64,000 bases of DNA from Candidatus Latescibacterota bacterium (GCA_022824945.1 JAJDYX010000003.1:124001-188000); one strand, 5' to 3'. Numbered from the stretch's first letter, positions 1 through 9,318 are shown. The notes: generated from the sequence alone by a model not told the origin. Numbers and translations: made by a program.

Positions 1-369
1 GGGGAAGGGACATTTGACGGCGTGACAATCGGATTTGGCATTCGCAATGTGGCCGAGTTGGAAACGGCCCTGAGCGAGATGTGCCGCGTGCTCAAGGTGG
101 GTGGGCGCGTGGCTGTGCTGGAGTTTTCAAGGCCGCAAACCCCTGTGTTTCGCGGCCTTTACAATTTTTATTTTCAGCGTATTTTGCCTCGTATTGGACA
201 CATGGTCTCTCGAGATCCGAATGCCTACCGCTATTTGTACGAATCTGTGATGCGTTTTCCCGAAGGTGCCGATTTTTGCGGGCGGTTGACCGACGCGGGA
301 TTTGTCGATATACAGGTGGTTCGGTTGAGTTTTGGGATTGCGACCATTTATCTGGCGTCGAAATCGTAA
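1..369 (+). CDS. Demethylmenaquinone/ubiquinone methyltransferase, C-terminal part (cut by window edge)
   Basis: C-terminal ~122 residues of a MenG/UbiE-family SAM-dependent C-methyltransferase, which methylates the quinone ring in menaquinone or ubiquinone synthesis. The visible part has the family hallmarks: an F-D-G-V-T-I-G-F-G-I-R-N-V block, L-K-V-G-G-R with V-L-E-F-S-R-P after it, and the conserved R-I-G and Y-R-Y-L-Y-E-S segments near the end. The N-terminal SAM-binding Rossmann motif is outside the window. The reading frame is open at base 1. The next gene starts one base after its stop codon, so the two are probably co-transcribed. Family known; choice of quinone is inference. Confidence 0.9.
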   Translation, partial: GEGTFDGVTIGFGIRNVAELETALSEMCRVLKVGGRVAVLEFSRPQTPVFRGLYNFYFQRILPRIGHMVSRDPNAYRYLYESVMRFPEGADFCGRLTDAGFVDIQVVRLSFGIATIYLASKS

Positions 370-370
370 C

Positions 371-835
371 ATGTCTTTGACACTCATACAAATCGTGTTG
401 ATTCTCGCTCCCATTTTACTGGGCGCGTCTATTGTGGCGTATTGGCGGCTACGGCGTCATGTGTCCAATGCACAGGAGCCTGTGGTGGTTTTTTTGCAGA
501 AGCGATGGGATGTGTTTTTGATTGTGACGGGGGGTATTGTGCTGTTTCGGGGGGCTGCGATCTCAGATGGTGTGGGATTTGTGCCGCAATTGTTCGGTTT
601 TTTACTTTCTCTCGAATTTTTTTATATCGCGTATGCTACCATTCGCGTAACTATGAGTGCGCGCGGATTGCTGATGGGCATGCGCTACATGCCCTGGCAG
701 CGTTTTTCGAGATATGTGTGGCGGACAGAGCGCGATTTGGAACTTATTTCTCAACGAAAAAGCTATCGGTTTCGCGTGCCCGCGCAGGTGAAGGCCGATG
801 TACAGAAAATTTTGGATTTGGATATTTTGAAATAG
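371..835 (+). CDS. Small membrane protein, DUF5673-like
   Basis: A 154-residue protein with an ATG one base after the menG/ubiE stop. It has three hydrophobic stretches (about residues 5-27, 48-66 and 70-94), then a basic cytosolic tail with M-R-Y-M-P-W-Q-R-F followed by W-R-T-E-R-D and R-K-S-Y-R-F. That arrangement (helices, then a short beta-rich tail with a tryptophan) resembles the DUF5673 type of bacterial membrane protein, but I am not certain of the family. An in-frame codon further upstream exists, but it lies inside menG and has no ribosome-binding site. No function can be assigned. Confidence 0.6.
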   Translation: MSLTLIQIVLILAPILLGASIVAYWRLRRHVSNAQEPVVVFLQKRWDVFLIVTGGIVLFRGAAISDGVGFVPQLFGFLLSLEFFYIAYATIRVTMSARGLLMGMRYMPWQRFSRYVWRTERDLELISQRKSYRFRVPAQVKADVQKILDLDILK

Positions 836-877
836 GGAGGGCTGGGATAGAGGTCCTTGAGATAGTGGAGGTATTTT

Positions 878-2584
878 GTGGTCAATCCTTTTGTCGAAGA
901 AATTGTATTGCAGGTGTCAAAAGCAACTGATATGTCGTGTGGCGATGTGAGGGCGCTGATCGAAACGCCGCCAAAACCCGAGATGGGCGATTATGCATTG
1001 CCGTGTTTTGCGCTGGCTAAAATTTTTCGCAAAGCACCCCATCTGATTGCCGGAGAGCTATCTGCACAAATTGTGACGGGTGATCGAATTTCAGAGGTGC
1101 GTGTAGCAGGTCCCTATCTCAACTTTTTTGTGCCAAAGACCAATTTGGTTGGCGAAACACTTTCGGTGATTCTCGAGCAGGGTGCGGATTATGGGCGTGG
1201 AGATCGCGGTGTTGGAAAGACGGTTGTGATCGATTTTTCGCATCCCAATATTGCCAAGCCATTTGGCATTCACCATCTGCGGTCAACTGTGATTGGCAAT
1301 GCTTTGCGAAATATTTATCGGGCATTGGGCTACGAAGTGGTTGGGGTGAACCATCTGGGCGATTGGGGGTCTCAGTTTGCGAAATTGATTCTGGCGTGGA
1401 ATTACTGGGGTGAGGGCGAATTGACGGCGGATATTACCATTCAGAAGTTGCTGGAACTCTATGTTCGCATTAACGAAGAAATTGAGGACAATCCCGAACT
1501 CGAACAAGAAGCCCGCGATTGGTTTCGCCGCCTCGAAGATGGCGATGAAGAAGCCGTGCGGATGTGGCAGGTGTGCGTGGATGTAAGTTTTAAGGAGTTT
1601 GATCGCGTTTACGATATGCTGGGCATTGGATTTGAGTCGATTGCTGGAGAGAGTTTTTATCAGGATAAAATGCCCGCGACATTGAAGCGTTTGCGGGTAA
1701 AGGGGTTGCTGACCGAGAGTGAAGGCGCGACTATTGTGGATTTGGAAAAATGGGATATGCCGCCTTTGATCGCATTGCGAAGCGACGATGCGACATTGTA
1801 CGGCACGCGCGATTTGGCCGCGCTGGAGTATCGGTGGGAAACATATCGCTTTGAAAAATTGCTCTATGTGGTGGATGTGGCGCAATCGCTGTATTTTCGC
1901 CAGTTGTTTCAGGTGTTGGAATTGATGGAATACGACTGGCGAGAAAAATGCGCGCATGTGCAATTTGGGCGGCTGCGATTCAAAGATGGTAGTGGGGCTT
2001 CAACGCGCAGAGGCAATGTGGTTTTTTTGGAAGATGTGCTGAATCGCGCGATTGAGTTGACGCAAAAAATTATTGCCGATAAGAATCCCGATTTGCCAAA
2101 CGGTGAGCAGATTGCACGAGATGTGGGCATTGGTGCGATTATTTTTGCGGATCTGGATTCCAAACGGACGCGCGATATTGTGTTTGATTGGGACGAGGTT
2201 TTAAATTTCAACGGCGAAACAGGTCCCTATCTGCAATATACCCACGCGCGATATTGCAGTGTGTTGCGGCGTTATGACGGCACTTTGCCGCCGCGAGATA
2301 TCGACTTCGCGTTGTTAAATGAGCCAGAAGCTATTGAGGTCGTCAAATGTCTTGCGCGTTTCCCCAGGCAGATTCAAAAGGCTGCGGACGAATACGAACC
2401 CTCTGTGGTGACAACGCTTATGATTGAATTGTGTACGGTCGCCAATCGGTTTTACAATGCCCATCAGGTTATTTCTGAACAAGCGGATTTGACAACTGCC
2501 CGCGTTGCACTGGTTTATGCGATTAAGACGGTGCTGGCATCGGGCCTGACTTTGCTGGGGATGAAAGCGCCAGAACAGATGTGA
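878..2584 (+). CDS. argS: Arginyl-tRNA synthetase
   Basis: 568-residue class I aminoacyl-tRNA synthetase that charges tRNA-Arg. The N-terminal Add-1 domain is followed by the catalytic core with S-H-P-N-I-A-K-P-F and L-R-S-T-V-I-G. The KMSKS-equivalent loop is A-S-T-R-R-G-N-V-V-F, and the C-terminal anticodon-binding domain contains the Y-L-Q-Y-T-H-A-R helix. The usual HIGH motif reads G-I-H-H at residues 130-133, so positions one and three are exchanged relative to H-I-G-H. The start is GTG with GGAG about 7 bases upstream; no ATG fits better. It is spaced for co-transcription with the aromatic pathway genes that follow. Confidence 0.95.
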   Translation: MVNPFVEEIVLQVSKATDMSCGDVRALIETPPKPEMGDYALPCFALAKIFRKAPHLIAGELSAQIVTGDRISEVRVAGPYLNFFVPKTNLVGETLSVILEQGADYGRGDRGVGKTVVIDFSHPNIAKPFGIHHLRSTVIGNALRNIYRALGYEVVGVNHLGDWGSQFAKLILAWNYWGEGELTADITIQKLLELYVRINEEIEDNPELEQEARDWFRRLEDGDEEAVRMWQVCVDVSFKEFDRVYDMLGIGFESIAGESFYQDKMPATLKRLRVKGLLTESEGATIVDLEKWDMPPLIALRSDDATLYGTRDLAALEYRWETYRFEKLLYVVDVAQSLYFRQLFQVLELMEYDWREKCAHVQFGRLRFKDGSGASTRRGNVVFLEDVLNRAIELTQKIIADKNPDLPNGEQIARDVGIGAIIFADLDSKRTRDIVFDWDEVLNFNGETGPYLQYTHARYCSVLRRYDGTLPPRDIDFALLNEPEAIEVVKCLARFPRQIQKAADEYEPSVVTTLMIELCTVANRFYNAHQVISEQADLTTARVALVYAIKTVLASGLTLLGMKAPEQM

Positions 2585-2606
2585 TACCGTATCGTGGAAG
2601 AACACT

Positions 2607-3155
2607 GTGTTTGATCTACCTGATAAACCCATATTTCTCACCGGTTTTATGGCTACTGGGAAAACCAGAGTCGGGCGCATTTTGTCCGGATGGTTGAATC
2701 GAACCTTTGTCGATACAGATGAATTGGTGGTCGATGCCGCTGGGAAAACAATTCCGGAAATTTTTGAGGAATGCGGTGAAACCGCATTTCGCCAGTTGGA
2801 ACACCAGGCGGTTATCGTGGCATCGAAGATGGGCAATGTGATCGTTTCTCTCGGTGGTGGTGCCATCACGCAGGAGCGGAATTGGGAAGTTATTCGCAAA
2901 ACCGGCGTGTGTCTGTGTTTCCGCGCTTCTGTCGATACGATTTTTGAACGGGTCAGTCGCAAGCGCGATGAAAGGCCCTTGCTGGCCGGGCTGGATGATG
3001 AGGATTTAAAAAATAAAATTGAGGTGATGATGGCAGAGCGAGAGCGTTTTTATGCGCGTGCAGATGCGTTTGCAACTTCGACAAATGATCACACGCCCGA
3101 AGATACAGCAGAGACTGCTCTGATTGAATTACAGAGTGTTTTGGATCGGGATTGA
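2607..3155 (+). CDS. aroK: Shikimate kinase
   Basis: 182 residues, normal for shikimate kinase, which phosphorylates shikimate at the 3-hydroxyl with ATP. The Walker A loop G-F-M-A-T-G-K-T is at residues 12-19. The shikimate-binding D-T-D-E follows near residue 36, then E-x-x-F-R and the G-G-G-A motif (S-L-G-G-G-A). The LID arginine appears in R-D-E-R-P-L-L. The start is GTG. The stop codon lies just before the ATG of the dehydroquinate synthase gene. In many bacteria aroK-aroB is a pair, which supports both calls. Confidence 0.95.
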   Translation: MFDLPDKPIFLTGFMATGKTRVGRILSGWLNRTFVDTDELVVDAAGKTIPEIFEECGETAFRQLEHQAVIVASKMGNVIVSLGGGAITQERNWEVIRKTGVCLCFRASVDTIFERVSRKRDERPLLAGLDDEDLKNKIEVMMAERERFYARADAFATSTNDHTPEDTAETALIELQSVLDRD

Positions 3156-3157
3156 TA

Positions 3158-4261
3158 ATGGAAACGGTGACAGTTGATTTAGGTGATCGAAGTTACGATA
3201 TTTTAATCGGTCGCGATTGTTTGCGCGATTTGGGAGATCTGTATGTAGAGCGAGGGTTGGGAGAAACAGCGGCGATTGTGACCAATCCGACAGTTGCCGC
3301 GCTCTATCTCGATACGGTTCAGCAGAGTCTCGCGCGCGCTGGGGTGAAGGTTGTGGTTGTAACGGTGCCCGATGGTGAGCAATACAAGACGCTTGAGACG
3401 GCTGGACAGATATATGGCGATTTGATCGCGGCGGGATTGGATCGCAAGTCCTGTGTTGTGACATTGGGCGGCGGTGTGGTTGGCGATATGGCTGGCTTTG
3501 TCGCTGCGACGTATTTGAGGGGTGTTGATTTTGTTCAGGTGCCCACGACGCTGGAAGCGCAGGTCGATGCGAGTGTGGGGGGCAAAACAGCCGTGGATCA
3601 CGTTTTGGGAAAGAACATGATCGGTGCTTTTCACCAGCCAAAGTTGGTGTTGATCGATACGGCTACACTCGATACTTTACCTAAACGCGAAGTGCGGGCG
3701 GGTATGGCAGAGGTGATCAAGCACGGGATTATACGGGATCCCGATCTGGTGGCGTTTTTGGAAGATTGTATTGAGGGCGCGGCAAGTTTAAGCCTGCCTG
3801 CGGATCAGATCAATTGGCTCGTTGCCCAACAATGTCGCATCAAGGCGGGTGTTGTGGCTGCCGATGAAACCGAGAAGGGCTTGCGCGAAATTTTGAATTA
3901 CGGTCATACGGTGGGACACGCGCTGGAGGTGGTGACGCATTACGATTATTACAAACACGGTGAAGCGGTGTGTTTGGGGATGCTGGCTGCAGGATATATC
4001 GCAGTGCAAAAGGGGATGTGGTCGCGGGATGCGTTCGAGCGGCAAAATGCACTTATTGCCCGTTTGGGCATTCCCAAAGGCGTGCCCGATTTGAAGGTCG
4101 ATGAGGTGTTGGAGCGGATGATGAGTGATAAGAAAGCGCGGGACGGTATCATCCGCTTTGTATTGCCCGAGCGGATCGGAAAAATTGTGCCGCGAGATGA
4201 TGTGGCGCACGAAGAAATCGTTGCGGGGATTCTGTACATGCAGCATCAAGCGTTGGGATAG
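3158..4261 (+). CDS. aroB: 3-dehydroquinate synthase
   Basis: 367 residues. Converts DAHP to 3-dehydroquinate, the second step of the shikimate pathway, using NAD+ and a divalent metal. The NAD-binding part has T-V-P-D-G-E-Q-Y-K and T-L-G-G-G-V-V-G-D-M-A-G-F. The metal/substrate region has K-T-A-V-D-H followed by G-K-N-M-I-G-A-F-H-Q-P, then G-M-A-E-V-I-K-H-G and L-N-Y-G-H-T-V-G-H-A-L-E, whose histidines and glutamate are metal ligands in the family. I use the ATG at 3158; a TTG two codons earlier overlaps the aroK stop. Confidence 0.96.
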   Translation: METVTVDLGDRSYDILIGRDCLRDLGDLYVERGLGETAAIVTNPTVAALYLDTVQQSLARAGVKVVVVTVPDGEQYKTLETAGQIYGDLIAAGLDRKSCVVTLGGGVVGDMAGFVAATYLRGVDFVQVPTTLEAQVDASVGGKTAVDHVLGKNMIGAFHQPKLVLIDTATLDTLPKREVRAGMAEVIKHGIIRDPDLVAFLEDCIEGAASLSLPADQINWLVAQQCRIKAGVVAADETEKGLREILNYGHTVGHALEVVTHYDYYKHGEAVCLGMLAAGYIAVQKGMWSRDAFERQNALIARLGIPKGVPDLKVDEVLERMMSDKKARDGIIRFVLPERIGKIVPRDDVAHEEIVAGILYMQHQALG

Positions 4262-4270
4262 GAGATTTTT

Positions 4271-5824
4271 ATGAGCGAAGATATTGGTCACGAATGCGGT
4301 GTGGCAGCCCTCTACTGGCTCAAGGAGAACGGCGATGCCGGTGATACCGATGATTTTGAAAATGTTGCAGCACTTATGCCGAGTATGTTGCTCGACCTTC
4401 AAAATCGGGGACAACTCGCCGCGGGATATTGCTCTTATCACCCCAACCGCGATCATCTTTTACGCACGTTTAGAGATCTGGGCGGCGTTACCGAAGCCTT
4501 CCGCATGTCGCATCCCGGCAAATACCAGTCCATTATCAACCAATATGCGGGGATAGCTGCGATTGGACACACGCGCTATGCCACCAGTGGCGAAGACGAT
4601 GTGCGCTATGCACAGCCTTTTGAACGACAGCACGGGCGTATTTGGAAATGGTTTAGCCTGGCTTTTAACGGCAATCTGGCTAATTACACGCTGTTGCGTG
4701 AACGCTTGTTGTCCAAGCAGGGGTATCACTTTACCCTCAATATCGATACCGAAATTATCATGCATACCCTGGCGTATCGGTTGAAGGGTGAAAATCCACC
4801 CGATCTGGCCGATGTGATGCGCACGCTTTCCCGCGATTTTGACGGTGCTTATAATATCGCATTTCTCGATGCCTCGGGGCGCATGTTCGTCTCGCGCGAT
4901 CCGCTCGGTTTGCATCCCATGTGCTGGGGGGTCAAAGGCCGTCTCTTTGCCGCTGCCAATGAATCAACAGCTCTTTCCAATCTCGGTTTTAGCGATATAA
5001 AATGGCTCAAACCTGGAGAAATGGTGATTATCGAAAACGGCGTTTTGCGCGTTGCGCACTATACAGAACCGAAAAAAACAGCGCGTTGCTTTTTTGAATG
5101 GGTTTATTTTTCCAATGTTGCCAGTGAAATTGACGGCCTCAGTGTTTATACTTCTCGCGCTGAGGCCGGTCGTATTTTGGCTGAGAAAGAAAACCAGAAA
5201 ATCGACGATTCATGTGTGGTTGTGCCCGTTCCCGATACGGCCAAAGCTGCAGCCGATGCCTATGCTCACCACCTGAATATGCCCTGTATGGAAGGTGTGA
5301 TCCGCAATCGCTATGTGGGGCGCACGTTTATCCAGCCCAAAACCACCCGCTCGCAGAGTGCTAAAAGCAAGTACACGTCATTGGCCTCTGTTTTATCGGG
5401 CAAGCGCGTTTTCCTCGTGGAAGATTCTATTGTGCGCTCCCTCACGCTTCGCACCCTTGCCCATCAGGTGCGCGATATCGGCGGCGCGACCGAGGTGCAT
5501 GTGCGCGTGGCCTGTCCGCCTATTGTTGCGCCGTGTTTTTACGGGATTGATATGACGACCCTGGACGAACTCTTTGCCCCCGAACACGTCCCGGTGCGAT
5601 ACCGCGGTTTGCCCAGCCCACAGACGCTAAAAAAAATGGCTATCGATCTCGATGTCGATAGCCTGAAATACCTCGATGTTCCCGATCTGGGTTCCAGTAT
5701 TGGGTGTGAAACAGATACCCTGTGTCTGGGGTGTGTCACGGGCAGATATCCCACTACGTGGGGCAATCGCCTCATGCGCGAGGCTCGCAAACACCCCGAG
5801 ACTGTTGGCCGCCTCTACGGGTGA
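4271..5824 (+). CDS. PurF-like class II glutamine amidotransferase/phosphoribosyltransferase
   Basis: 517 residues, closest to glutamine PRPP amidotransferase (first step of purine synthesis). The N-terminal Ntn domain has Cys9 in H-E-C-G-V-A after an eight-residue leader, plus G-H-T-R-Y-A-T-S-G, F-N-G-N-L-A-N-Y and D-P-L-G-L-H-P-M. The four cysteines expected for a PurF 4Fe-4S cluster appear to be present: C-F-F-E-W-V-Y-F, P-C-F-Y-G-I-D, and C-x-x-C near the C-terminus. The PRPP loop is odd: V-E-D-S-I-V-R-S-L-T rather than the canonical V-D-D-S-I-V-R-G-T-T, so activity on PRPP is doubtful. It may be a divergent PurF or a paralogue with another acceptor. The 3' end overlaps the convergent permease gene by 10 bp. 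Confidence 0.75.
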   Translation: MSEDIGHECGVAALYWLKENGDAGDTDDFENVAALMPSMLLDLQNRGQLAAGYCSYHPNRDHLLRTFRDLGGVTEAFRMSHPGKYQSIINQYAGIAAIGHTRYATSGEDDVRYAQPFERQHGRIWKWFSLAFNGNLANYTLLRERLLSKQGYHFTLNIDTEIIMHTLAYRLKGENPPDLADVMRTLSRDFDGAYNIAFLDASGRMFVSRDPLGLHPMCWGVKGRLFAAANESTALSNLGFSDIKWLKPGEMVIIENGVLRVAHYTEPKKTARCFFEWVYFSNVASEIDGLSVYTSRAEAGRILAEKENQKIDDSCVVVPVPDTAKAAADAYAHHLNMPCMEGVIRNRYVGRTFIQPKTTRSQSAKSKYTSLASVLSGKRVFLVEDSIVRSLTLRTLAHQVRDIGGATEVHVRVACPPIVAPCFYGIDMTTLDELFAPEHVPVRYRGLPSPQTLKKMAIDLDVDSLKYLDVPDLGSSIGCETDTLCLGCVTGRYPTTWGNRLMREARKHPETVGRLYG

Positions 5825-7902
5825 TCGTCTATTCGTCTATATCGCGCTTCGAGGTCGCGCAATCCACTACTGTTTCCCAAAATTGTCAATCGGTCATTTT
5901 CTCGCAGTACGGTATTGCCGCGGGGAATTACCATGCGTCCGCCACGGCGCAACATCGCTACGAGACAGCTTTTTGGAAAATCCGTCTCGATCAGGGCACG
6001 GCCAATGAGGTCGGCGGTCGCGTGATCGCGGCGCAATGTCAACAATAAAAAGGCTTCGTCGCGCAACAGGGCTTCTTTTAGCTCGACTTCATCGTTGGCA
6101 GAGTGCCATTCGCGCAAGAAGTTTTCATCGTCTGCACGCCGCGCAATTTGTGCCAGAATACGCAGGTGTTGTGACGGGTCGTGCTCCGGGCTGAATAAGA
6201 AGAAGATCGCGGTCAGTTGCGTTTCTACTTCGTGTCCGGTCAGTGGGTCTGTAAACTGGATGTGAATGCCTGGCAGTGATCGCACGATGACCATTTCGCA
6301 GTGTTCGATTCCGTCAATCCGCAGATGTGGCAATCCCACGCCGTGTGTCACGGGTGTCGATCCAATATGCGTGCGATCCAGCAATTGTTTCTCAATTTCA
6401 TCTACGGTATGTGGCACGCGTTCCGATAGCCATTTCGATACCTGTCGAACTATATCCTCAAATTCGGCCGGGCGATCCAGATCGATGACCAGGCTTCGAG
6501 CCGCGACCTCTTCAAAGGGATCTTCGTCGCGCAATCCCTTTTCCTTCAGGATGCCTCTCAGTTCGACATCCAGGCCAGTGTGTCGCCTTTGTCCCCAGCG
6601 TTCAAACATGTGATAAATCGCACCATCACGGTTGACCTTGTCCCGGGCAAATTTGAAGTACCAAATCGTTCCTATCAGGATCAGACCGAGGGAGAATAGA
6701 GACGATAACCAGCCCATCTGGACAATCAAGGTACACGACGCTAACATGCCGAATAACTGCATCCACGGGTACAGGGGTGAATGATATCCCGAGTCGTAGG
6801 AAGCCAATCCGCTTTCGCGCATGACAATTACCGCCAGGCATACCAGCGCGAACATCAATAATTGAAACGCACTGGCCAATTTGGCAATTTTGGTTGGGTC
6901 GAGAAAGATGAGGATTAAAACAATCACGCCCATGGTCACCAATACCCCTTGAACGGGTGCGCCTCTTGTATTCAAATGCTGAAAAAGTTTCGGCATCATG
7001 TGGTCTCGGCTCATTGCCAGGGGAAAGCGAGAAGCCGAAAGCATTCCGGCATTGGCGACCGATGTAAAGGCGAGGAGGGCTGCCAGAGAGATGATTAACG
7101 CACCCCAATCGCCAAATACGGCTTTGGCCGCTGAGGCGGCGGGTGTTAAATCTCCCACCAGTTGCTCAAGAGGCAATACACCGACCATGACGCCCGTGCC
7201 CAATGCATAGACCAGCACCGCCGTAATTAATGAGAAGATGACGCCGAGAGGCAAATTGCGTTCGGGGTGTTTTACTTCTTCCGATAAACTCGCTACGGTT
7301 GTCACGCCTACATAACTGATATAGACCAGGCCCGCTGTGGATAAAACCGTCTGGACATCTGCCTCGAATATCGCGGTTAATCGCGCGCGTTCAATACTGG
7401 GGACGCCTCCTCCGATAAATATCCCCAGGATCATCAACAAACCCAGGACCAATGCCATCTGAAATCCACCGCTTTTCTGCGCGCCCAATAGATTCAGTAT
7501 GCCCAGTCCAACCGCAATTGCGACGGCTACGGGGATCATTGGCAACTCGGGTACATAAAGTGCGATGTACGCCCCCATGCCTACGAGCGCAAATGATACT
7601 TTTAATACGATTGCCAGCCATGTACCGATGCCTCCAAGTGTGCCCATCCACGGTCCGAGTGATCGGTCTAAAAAATAATATACGCCACCCGCGCGGGGCA
7701 TGGCAGTTGCCAGTTCAATAATGCTGAACATCGCGGGTACAAGTGGCGTCGCGGCAACGATATAGGCCAGCACAATGGCCGCACCTGCCTGTTCGGCAGC
7801 CAGACCCGGCAGTAAAAAGAATCCCGCGCTTAAGGTCGTGCCCGTTGCAATGGCATAGACGCCGAGTAAGCCGATTTCCCGTTTGAGTTTTGCTTCTGTC
7901 AT
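5815..7902 (-). CDS. Amino acid permease (APC family) fused to PTS EIIA-like and RCK_C-like domains
   Basis: 695 residues. Residues 1-420 form an APC-superfamily permease of about 12 helices, with the family start R-E-I-G-L-L-G-V-Y and the unwound G-T-T-L-S-A-G-F region of helix 1. Residues about 465-612 look like a type-2 PTS EIIA domain (mannitol/fructose/nitrogen class), with the phosphorylatable histidine at H526 in G-L-P-H-L-R-I-D. Residues about 617-690 look like a TrkA-C/RCK_C ligand-binding domain (V-I-P-R-G-N-T-V-L-R-E-N-D-R-L-T-I-L-G). The architecture suggests uptake gated by phosphorylation and a small ligand. No promoter recognised. Confidence 0.85.
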   Translation of the reverse strand: MTEAKLKREIGLLGVYAIATGTTLSAGFFLLPGLAAEQAGAAIVLAYIVAATPLVPAMFSIIELATAMPRAGGVYYFLDRSLGPWMGTLGGIGTWLAIVLKVSFALVGMGAYIALYVPELPMIPVAVAIAVGLGILNLLGAQKSGGFQMALVLGLLMILGIFIGGGVPSIERARLTAIFEADVQTVLSTAGLVYISYVGVTTVASLSEEVKHPERNLPLGVIFSLITAVLVYALGTGVMVGVLPLEQLVGDLTPAASAAKAVFGDWGALIISLAALLAFTSVANAGMLSASRFPLAMSRDHMMPKLFQHLNTRGAPVQGVLVTMGVIVLILIFLDPTKIAKLASAFQLLMFALVCLAVIVMRESGLASYDSGYHSPLYPWMQLFGMLASCTLIVQMGWLSSLFSLGLILIGTIWYFKFARDKVNRDGAIYHMFERWGQRRHTGLDVELRGILKEKGLRDEDPFEEVAARSLVIDLDRPAEFEDIVRQVSKWLSERVPHTVDEIEKQLLDRTHIGSTPVTHGVGLPHLRIDGIEHCEMVIVRSLPGIHIQFTDPLTGHEVETQLTAIFFLFSPEHDPSQHLRILAQIARRADDENFLREWHSANDEVELKEALLRDEAFLLLTLRRDHATADLIGRALIETDFPKSCLVAMLRRGGRMVIPRGNTVLRENDRLTILGNSSGLRDLEARYRRIDDHP

Positions 7903-7916
7903 TCTTGTTTTTCCCG

Positions 7917-9155
7917 TTATTCTATTTCAACTCTGATATTTTGTTCTTCGGGCGTAAAGGCCACCAGTGTTATATCGCCTTCTCGATAAAATGTGCCATT
8001 GCGAAAGGCCGCTTTTGTCAGTGCGGGTGTCAGGGGTTTGCCGTTTATTTTTACGCCTGCAACTGTTATTTCGCGCAATCGCAATGTGAATTCGGGCACT
8101 TGTACGGGTAGATCGAGTGTTATTATTTGTTCTTCTACTGTGACATCGGCCATTTCGCGCGCGATTGCATAATTGGTAATTTCACTACACTTGCGCCACT
8201 GCGATTTTTCGCCATTGGGATCGCGTTCTTTGAGCCGCCGCACAATGGTCTGAAATGCCCGAAACCCGCGGCGGTCCTCATTGTGAATCCCGTAAAATCC
8301 CTGCCAATGGCTGATCATTACGGCCGGATCGCCCGCGTCAATGACCTCGGGCAAACGCCCACCTTGAAGATCCGATGTGATGTAATAATCTACATCTACT
8401 TCGCCATATCCGGTCCACGATCCCGTGCGGTCCCCCGTCGCTGCGATTACTTCACCCATTGCCTCGCCGCGTTCGGGTTTGGGATACCATACGGGGCAAT
8501 CTACAGGACCGCTGGACGATACGCGCTTAAATAGATAGGGTGTCGGGTTGCCCGTTACCCTGCGCACGGCGTTTTCCGCACATTTTGCATAAAAGTCTAT
8601 TGGATTGCCAAATCCCCCTGGGCTGGTCACGCCAGCCGGTGTCAGGCCCACGTTGTGCAGTATTTCACACGCCAGTGCGATATAATTTGTCACCCGCTCT
8701 TCTTCGTCGGTTGGCAAATTGTTCCATCCCCATTGTTCCCACAGATTTGGATCAACAGGTTGCAATGTTTCCAGATCTACCACGAAGGTGTGTGTGATCA
8801 TTTCCGGCGTGATGTCGTAATTGGGCATAATCAGTTCCCGACACATCGCCAACCAGCTTTCTTGCTGTGCTTTGGAGAACAGGGGGAGTCCGTGATCTAC
8901 TCGCCCAAGCGCGGCAGGGCACGGTACCACGCTGAATTTCCCCTTTACATCGTGTTCCAGACAGAATTCGGCAAATTCGCGCGTGAATGATTCAGGATGT
9001 ACTACAGGGACATCTTCCCAGCGGTAATCCGTTCCATCTACAGCCTGGCGGTCTCGCATAAAAAAATAATTCAGATTTACCAGTACAGTCGAGTCATCAA
9101 AAATTATCGATATCGGTACGCGGTCTAAGGCGTGTTTGTTGATTTCGACTTGCAT
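7917..9155 (-). CDS. Polysaccharide deacetylase-like (glycoside hydrolase/deacetylase superfamily) protein
   Basis: 412 residues without signal peptide. It starts V-P-I-S-I-I-F-D-D-S, compatible with the first metal-binding Asp-Asp motif of NodB-fold deacetylases. G-K-F-S-V-V-P-C-P and G-V-T-S-P-G-G-F-G-N sit where barrel strands with active-site residues are expected, and the last ~80 residues form a separate beta-rich domain. The ATG at 9155 is preceded by AGGAG at 7 bases; an upstream in-frame start has no such site. It lies 14 bp upstream of the permease gene on the same strand, so the two probably form an operon. Substrate unknown; the deacetylase call is inference from fold-like motifs. 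Confidence 0.55.
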   Translation of the reverse strand: MQVEINKHALDRVPISIIFDDSTVLVNLNYFFMRDRQAVDGTDYRWEDVPVVHPESFTREFAEFCLEHDVKGKFSVVPCPAALGRVDHGLPLFSKAQQESWLAMCRELIMPNYDITPEMITHTFVVDLETLQPVDPNLWEQWGWNNLPTDEEERVTNYIALACEILHNVGLTPAGVTSPGGFGNPIDFYAKCAENAVRRVTGNPTPYLFKRVSSSGPVDCPVWYPKPERGEAMGEVIAATGDRTGSWTGYGEVDVDYYITSDLQGGRLPEVIDAGDPAVMISHWQGFYGIHNEDRRGFRAFQTIVRRLKERDPNGEKSQWRKCSEITNYAIAREMADVTVEEQIITLDLPVQVPEFTLRLREITVAGVKINGKPLTPALTKAAFRNGTFYREGDITLVAFTPEEQNIRVEIE

Positions 9156-9252
9156 AAAACACTCCTGTTTATAGGGGTGGACTTGAGGAGTGAGAAGATA
9201 CCACAATTTTATACCCTCCACAATCCCCAATCATGTTGCTATCCAGAAATTC

Positions 9253-9281
9253 TTGCATTATCATGACGGATTGTGTACAAC
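9253..9281 (+). promoter_or_regulatory. Possible sigma-70-type promoter for the 9.3-17.7 kb operon
   Basis: TTGCAT and TACAAC separated by exactly 17 bp, 38 bp before the ATG at 9319. The -10 box is only a moderate match. It lies in the 163-bp gap between two divergent operons, where a promoter must exist in each direction. Confidence 0.35.
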
Positions 9282-9318
9282 TGGTCGCAGTTAATTAAAA
9301 ATTACAGGAGATTTAACT

